NCBI GenBank assembly: GCA_022495005.1
Contig: JAGYXB010000557.1
Span: 1,736,001 to 1,800,000 of the forward strand
DNA from: Rhyacophila brunnea
Taxonomy: Eukaryota; Arthropoda; Insecta; Trichoptera; Rhyacophilidae
DNA length: 64,000 nucleotides
Direction of reading: 5' to 3'
Part shown: positions 58,883 to 64,000 of the stretch, one piece after another
How the letters are laid out: each line of letters starts with the position of its first letter
Numbering within the stretch: the stretch's first letter is position 1
Notes under the pieces: model-generated
The model's input: the letters and a program-made list of their open reading frames with translations, nothing else
The model's database searches: none
What the model was told of the DNA's origin: nothing
Made by a program: the position numbers and the translations under genes

Positions 58883-59258
58883 TAGGGTTTGTGATTTATC
58901 GCCTTTTTACATTTCTCGAGATTCGATAATTATTCTCGAAAGCAAAAATATTTGTTTCCTTAAGTATTCGAGATTGGTTGTTTTGTATTTCTCGAGAAAT
59001 CGATAATATTATGAAATTACGTATGTTTCATTTTTATTTGCTTTTTCAATCACATTTTTTCTTTTCCAGAAATTCCATTCAGAATCAACGTCGCTCATGA
59101 AAATAGCATTTTTATTGTTCTTTCCGGTAATTTTTTAAAATTCCGGTTACGGTCGGCAGCTTAGTCTAGTATCATTTTCTTGATTTCTCGAGAATTTCTC
59201 TAGAAATGAGAAATCTTGAATTTCTGGAAAATTAATTTCTCGAGATCACAATATATAC
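58883..59258. mobile_element. Candidate hAT-like element with TTTCTCGAGA motifs
   Basis: The left end TAGGGTTTGTGAT and the right end ATCACAATATATA are partly inverted (TTGTGAT core). The flanks TCCGAGGG (58875-58882) and TCCGGGAG (59259-59266) match at 6 of 8. The interior is full of TTTCTCGAGA(A) palindromes near both ends (58910, 58958, 58990, 59185 and 59240). No transposase is encoded. It sits within or at the edge of the RTE fragment. Confidence 0.55.
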
Positions 59259-59259
59259 T

Positions 59260-60380
59260 CCGGGAGCTCATTATCTGACAGTGGATCAACTCTTGGTGAA
59301 TATTATACTATGGCATATGTCAGTCAATATTATATTACAAGATTATATTTCTTTATGATCCAAAAAATATGTCTTCCCCGAATCTTTATCCCAAATAATA
59401 CACAGCAGGATAAAATGATGTTCCGGACAAATTCGGTTCCACGCGCCATTTTCAATGTAATGTAAAAAATATAATATATACGGATACTTATATACAATTG
59501 AAAACACGTGTATTTATGTTTCCGGAAATATATTATCGTCATTTAATATGATATAATGTTTATATTACTGTTTATATGGCAAACATTTTTTTCCGAATTT
59601 TCTTTTCTCAAGATTCATATTCTCAAACACTTTTTAATTGGGTGAGTATTTTATAGTAATATTTCTAATAATATGATTGTGAAAAATCCATCTTAGTTAC
59701 AAAAGTGTGAATAGGTTTACTAAGCATCGTTCACTAATAAACCACCCATTTCGACTACTTTACAATTTAATTTAGAACCTTCATTTACACGCGGGTGGTT
59801 TATATTATTGTACACACTCAAAATATAATACATACAGGAAATATTAACGGATTATGATTTTGTACAGAAAATAAAATGTCAGTTAGATATATAAAATATA
59901 TTTATACATTATGATGGTGATTTGTTTGACATGTTTGAAGAATCCGCTGTGAAAATTTGGCTATTATTATATTTGTCATAATCATGTCAGTTATATTCAT
60001 TATGGCTCTGAAAATCGTTTCCGGATTATATATTATAATATATTGTACAAATTATGCAATTGGGAATATTATCGCCGATGTTTATATAGTATTTAGATCA
60101 AATTTATGTTCAAATAAAACAGTTAAAAATACGTAATAAAATCCATAGGAATACAACGGAAAGACAAACAGAGATAGGTAGGTGAGTAAATTATAAATAC
60201 AGTTAAGTAGGTATGCATTTATATAAAATTGTGAATGATTTAAAAGTCGGTAAGTAAGTAGGTGATCGTAAGTATTAAGTCGTACCTAACACATATCAAA
60301 TTAATGTTATTATTTTATTTATTAAGATAAGATAAGGAAATTATTTTTATTACATTTTTGAGGTGGTGATCGTTCAAAAT
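59260..60380. other. AT-rich stretch, no gene recognised
   Basis: Nothing was recognised here. Confidence 0.4.
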
Positions 60381-60383
60381 ATT

Positions 60384-60480
60384 CTGCAAAATGACGAAAC
60401 CATAGACTAAATTTGTCGCCGTGACAGCGTGACAGTGACGTGACATGCATCTCAATTTGATCACAACTTTATTAACATTA
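60384..60480 (-). repeat. Inverted copy of the 139-222 TIR block
   Basis: The complement of GAAACCATAGACTAAATTTG, TCGCCGTGACAGCGTGACA and GATGCAT.TCAATTTGATCACAAC matches 139-222 closely. The opposite terminus of this copy was not found, so it is a partial element. Confidence 0.75.
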
Positions 60481-60513
60481 AATTCTACCAACGCAAACTA
60501 AATCTCGTGTATT

Positions 60514-60687
60514 ATGCGCCGCCTAGACGGCAGCAACTTGCCTGCGCGGTGTAGTTTGTGCAAAAAATACGAAACACTTTTCGGTTTGCGCGAGCTGCAG
60601 TTTTCCCGTCCATACACACGGGCTTCCCGATACGAATCGGTTTGTGCAGATAAGCTTGCGGTAAAGCATGAGCGTTTAATCGGCAAC
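60514..60687. mobile_element. MITE, copy 2 of the family at 28064-28257 (inverted)
   Basis: GTTTGCGCGAGCTGCAGTTT, TCCCGTCCATACACACGGGC, TTCCCGATACGAATCGG and AAGCATGAGCG are the complement of the first copy. Ends are GCGCCGCCTAGACGG and CATGAGCGTTTAATCGGC. Two overlapping ORFs on opposite strands (60498-60717) are by-products of its GC-rich interior. Confidence 0.75.
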
Positions 60688-60750
60688 CTTATAAAAATCA
60701 AAATAGGAATAGCATAGAGTCATCATCGTCAACTATTAGTCTTCTCTATG

Positions 60751-61101
60751 ATTAAGGCTATACTTCAGCTGGGGCACTGTCTAAAACGATCGTGACTGCA
60801 CGATGCGAAGATTGTGCAAACGACGCGTGCAGAAAAAAACATAATTTGTCATAAAAATTCAACATGCGTCCATTTAGTGTTATGTTTAATAATATATTAA
60901 TTGACATATTTTCTTTTTCGTGTAAATGGGTAACGTTTTTAGTCATATTTACACGATTTAAAAATAAATTCCCCCGTCGCCATCACAAAACAAATTGACG
61001 TGTTCACAGCTCGACTTTCGCTCTCCGATTGGCAGCCAGTCCTAAATTTCGTCGCACCTATAGTTGACAATTATTTTCCGTTTCACTGAAGTATGCTCTT
61101 A
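60751..61101. mobile_element. MITE, copy 2 of the family at 48137-48510 (inverted)
   Basis: It begins ATTAAGGCTATACTTCAGCT, with a right end TTTCACTGAAGTATGCTCTTA. The ACTTCAG / CTGAAGT parts are short inverted ends. The interior includes AAACATAATTTGTCATAAAA, ATGCGTCCATTTAG and CCATCACAAAACAAATTGAC. It lies 64 bp from another MITE, forming a small cluster. Confidence 0.75.
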
Positions 61102-61104
61102 AGT

Positions 61105-61690
61105 AAAATAGTATATATTTGTAATTTCACATGACGTATTCAAACAATACGATTATTTTTATTCGTCTCAAATCACTAATATTCTATCCAACGGCGTTAC
61201 CTATTTTCAGGAAAATTAATGTATAAAATAACATTTACAAAGAAAACGTTGTAACATGTCGCACTGAAGTATATTTTAACAATATATTCCTGACTGATCG
61301 TTCATGTTCATCATATAATAATATATATGTTGCCAGTATTTTTCCAGATTTTCTCCACAATATAGTTATTTTATATACAGCATCCAATCAATGACTAACC
61401 CAAACCTCGCGTGTCAATATCTTGATCAAGTAGCAGCTATTTGTTACCCGAATTTGTCGATCAGTTTTTTGCTACTGGGTCGATGCTATACTGACTATCA
61501 ATCATCCTTGAGTGATACAGCTCGACAGGAATACGAGTAGGTACACAGTACAACATGAGCTCGATATTCCACTTTACTAGACCAGATATTATGAAATATT
61601 GCAATCATGGAAAAGATAGTATATTTTGAAGATATTAGTATTTTTTTTATTCAATGGATTTGAACAAGATTTGGGAATGTCTCATACTTT
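61105..61690. other. AT-rich stretch, no gene recognised
   Basis: Nothing was recognised here. Confidence 0.4.
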
Positions 61691-61698
61691 ATTGAGCA

Positions 61699-62987
61699 TA
61701 GGGATTGCAATACCGAATGAAAATATCAATACCGGTATTTCGGTATTTCCTATTGAATACCGGTATTAATACCGGTATTCGTGAAATATATAGAAAAAAA
61801 TATCTAATAATAAAGATTAATCGTAAACTATAAATACATCTAGACGCCACGCCACCCATTGCATTGCTAAATGAAGCTGCGTGCCGTGCGTTTGGTTTGT
61901 GGGCGAGCGAACGCATTCGTACACAAATGTTCGAGACCGTAGATCATTTCGCTAGTGCTAGCCCAAAGTGCTCGCACTAGACGACCAGAATTAAAATATA
62001 ATTTTCTATTTTTTTTACGTTATGTAGTATTTTTAAGCGATCAAAATGCAACCATTAGGTAAAGATATCCATAATTTAAGTTATTTTTAAAGAAACACTA
62101 GGTCACTAATATTAAAATATATAATAATATACAAATAAATTATCACGAACATGTATCAACTTACTATGAAACGTAATACCATCTTCTTGCTTATCAGTAC
62201 GGTTACCACATTTTAATACAACACACAGAACCATCTTCTCTACTTAATTAACTAAAAATATTTACCACTGACTTTATGTTTAACACAAAAAATAGCAATT
62301 TTTAGCAACACGGTTATCGACGCATAGTTATGCAACAGACTAAGATTTGGCGGCTACACTTTAGCAAACCATCTCCCACATTTGTAAACCTTTTTTATCT
62401 TGCTCTAGCGCGTGTCGCAGAGATTATAAGGGCACGGAATACTTTCTCACTCGCACTTATGTATCGTTTTGTTCAGGCCTTGGGATTAATATTTCATAGG
62501 TAGCAAAAACATTTAAATATGTACATAAATTTAAACCTTCAAAAATCGATGAAGAGATGCTAGTGTTTATGAATACCTAGTAGTTGAACTATTGTTACTT
62601 TCTTCTTCGAATGATCTTTAAATAAAATTATATAATAAAGTGTTCTTAGATCTATATGTGCCCCACTGGTGATTCCACCAAATGTTTTACTAGTTTATTG
62701 TACTTTTTACACTAACTTATCAATTCCTTTAATATTATCATGTAAAAAGTAAAATCGAACAAAATATTGCTCATTTCTTTGTTCAAAAAAACATATTTCT
62801 CCTTTGTTGTATAAGTTACTCTTAAGTAGAAAAAATAGGTACATTATAGTGTTTAAATATTATTTCATCGCGAAATCTTTCCACTTTCAATACCGAATAT
62901 ATTGGTATTGTCTGATTTTTAAAACGGTATTTCGGTATCGAAAAATATTGTAATACCGGGTTTGAAATACCGGTATTGCAATCCCTA
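61699..62987 (+). mobile_element. hAT-type transposon (TAGGGATTGCAAT ends), longer copy with a transposase-tail relic
   Basis: The ends TAGGGATTGCAATACCG and ACCGGTATTGCAATCCCTA are inverted and match those of 23720-24427. The flanks ATTGAGCA (61691-61698) and GTTGAACA (62988-62995) agree at 6 of 8. Near the 3' end, 62536-62580 encodes PSKIDEEMLVFMNT followed by TAG. This resembles the short L..E..EMLVFLN tail that closes many hAT transposases. The rest of the 1.29 kb is stop-dense, with one GC-richer patch (61850-61985). It is non-autonomous now but closer to a parental element than the 708-bp copy. Confidence 0.82.
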
Positions 62988-62989
62988 GT

Positions 62990-63605
62990 TGAACATAATA
63001 TATAATTAAAAAACACCTCAGAATAATTTAATTCATAAAGCATGGATACAGGTAAGAGTCATGTCCGATGTCATTTCCAAATTATATGTGAATACGTGTA
63101 TTAATTAAGGCTCTAAGTACCAAAAAGTAGTATTGCCCGTAGTTACAAAATACTGAGTCATTGCAGTAAAATTTCACGAAGCAGACCTTTTGAAAAATGT
63201 GGTTTTACAGTGTGAAGCAATTACGGCAGCTTCTATAATTTTAGGTATTAAGAACTTGCAAGCGTCAACACACCATCGTCAGCCATTTTATATTGAATGA
63301 GGTTGACCACTGTAGTACACCATTATAAATTAATAAAACAGGCCAACGGACTTACAACGTCGACAGGTTTAAATATTTTTCTGTATTTTTTTGACTTGCT
63401 TGAGGCACTTAGACCATAGTTGAAGTTATTGGCGTTAGTATGTAGAACACTTTTCCATAAAATGTCAGTTTTTTTGTTTTTGGTACTTAGCGCCTTAATT
63501 AATACACGTATTCATGTGTTCAATAAAGAATTTTACATTCTAAAATCTCGCAAATTATTAGTTGAATTAAAAAATTAGTTTATTAAATTATTGGTAAGTG
63601 CAATT
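62990..63605. other. AT-rich stretch, no gene recognised
   Basis: Nothing was recognised here. Confidence 0.4.
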
Positions 63606-63606
63606 A

Positions 63607-64000
63607 TGTTACGACTAAAATTTAATTCTAATCAGTTAAAGTTAAGATTGCATATTAAGTTTATATAATACACGTATGTACATCATATTCTTTACATATT
63701 TCATTGGAAATTAAAAAGCTTTCTATCATAAGTACGTAACTTCAGGCGATTTGACTGGGATAACAGAGCAATTGCCATTAACGGTAAATATTTAAATCCT
63801 CTTTGCGGACGACATTGTTATCATTGCGAAAAACTAGGTAGATCTTCATGGTAGGACGCAGGAGCCGCAAAGTAGGTTTAAATAAAGATAAAAGTAATGA
63901 TAGCACTCGAATTGAGCGGATCAACAATTATGTCTCTCTCGGACAAAAAATATTGTTGTTGAAACTACCATTATGTCTTAAGTTTAAAGTGTTCAACCAA
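63607..64000 (+). mobile_element. Duplicated block, copy 2, with RTE fragment, cut by the window edge
   Basis: Non-RTE DNA (TTAAAGTTAAGATTGCATAT, TTCTTTACATATTTCATTGG, TTTCTATCATAAGTACGTAA) leads into an RTE piece from about 63756. TTTGCGGACGACATTGTTAT again encodes FADDIVI. Further RTE pieces are GAGCGGATCAACAATTATGT and AAGTTTAAAGTGTTCAACCA. It has its own deletions relative to 58249-58720. The 3' part is outside the window. Confidence 0.78.

Noticed and set aside
1..64000. CRISPR arrays, operons or other prokaryotic systems
   Set aside because: No regularly spaced repeats and no prokaryotic gene structure. Content is eukaryotic transposon-rich DNA.

Overview
The window reads as a stretch of an insect nuclear genome, most likely a moth or butterfly (Lepidoptera). 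The base composition is strongly AT-rich, and there are no operons or long bacterial-type ORFs. Several decayed LINEs are present, including one whose 3' end runs into tandem TGATGA (seen as CATCATCATCAGCC on the + strand). That 3' end and its protein motifs (VLPVLTYGCETWT, MLGITRKDRKRN, DRESWRKLGEAF) are familiar from lepidopteran RTE-type endonuclease-reverse transcriptases. The order is inferred from remembered element families, not from a database search. I found no host protein-coding gene, rRNA or intact tRNA gene that I could defend. The window looks like an intergenic or intronic gene desert built from transposon remains in AT-rich single-copy DNA.

Layout. 0-10 kb: end of a foldback-type arm at the left edge, a TIR block (151-622), a (TA)n tract with an antisense RTE fragment inside it (1701-2219), a 15-16 bp minisatellite (6337-6490), a diverged palindromic MITE (8688-8857) and two tRNA-derived SINE copies (8868-9440). 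10-20 kb: an antisense LINE tail (10372-10537), SINE heads, a GC-rich inverted-repeat element (14440-14793), a hAT-type MITE with a near-identical 8-bp target duplication (15641-16148) and two copies of an interspersed repeat here called R1. 20-31 kb: a short palindromic MITE (20178-20294), two LINE 3' ends (22.0-22.9 kb), a hAT element with TAGGGATTGCAAT ends (23720-24427), a 99-bp repeat, a MITE cluster (27.5-28.3 kb) and a 1.36-kb near-perfect palindrome inserted in an R1 copy. 31-41 kb: an inverted SINE pair, a second copy of the 15.6-kb hAT repeat, an R-X-R direct-repeat structure (33841-34547), the longest RTE fragment (34987-35690), a palindrome with a TTAGG-like loop and two further LINE ends. 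41-64 kb: an inverted-repeat MITE, several more hAT-type elements (43.6, 50.8, 55.5, 56.6, 58.9 and 61.7 kb), further SINEs and MITEs, and a duplicated block carrying an RTE reverse-transcriptase piece (58.2 and 63.6 kb).

How the parts relate. Nothing here works as a pathway. The informative content is transposition history: which element sits inside which, and which ones kept target-site duplications. The hAT superfamily is unusually well represented. Two elements have exact 8-bp duplications (50804-51412 and 55455-56125), three have 6/8 or 7/8 matches, and two retain what look like C-terminal tails of transposases. The most unusual object is the 1.36-kb palindrome at 29279-30642. All positions were read by eye, so boundaries of diverged repeats are accurate to about 5-20 bp.
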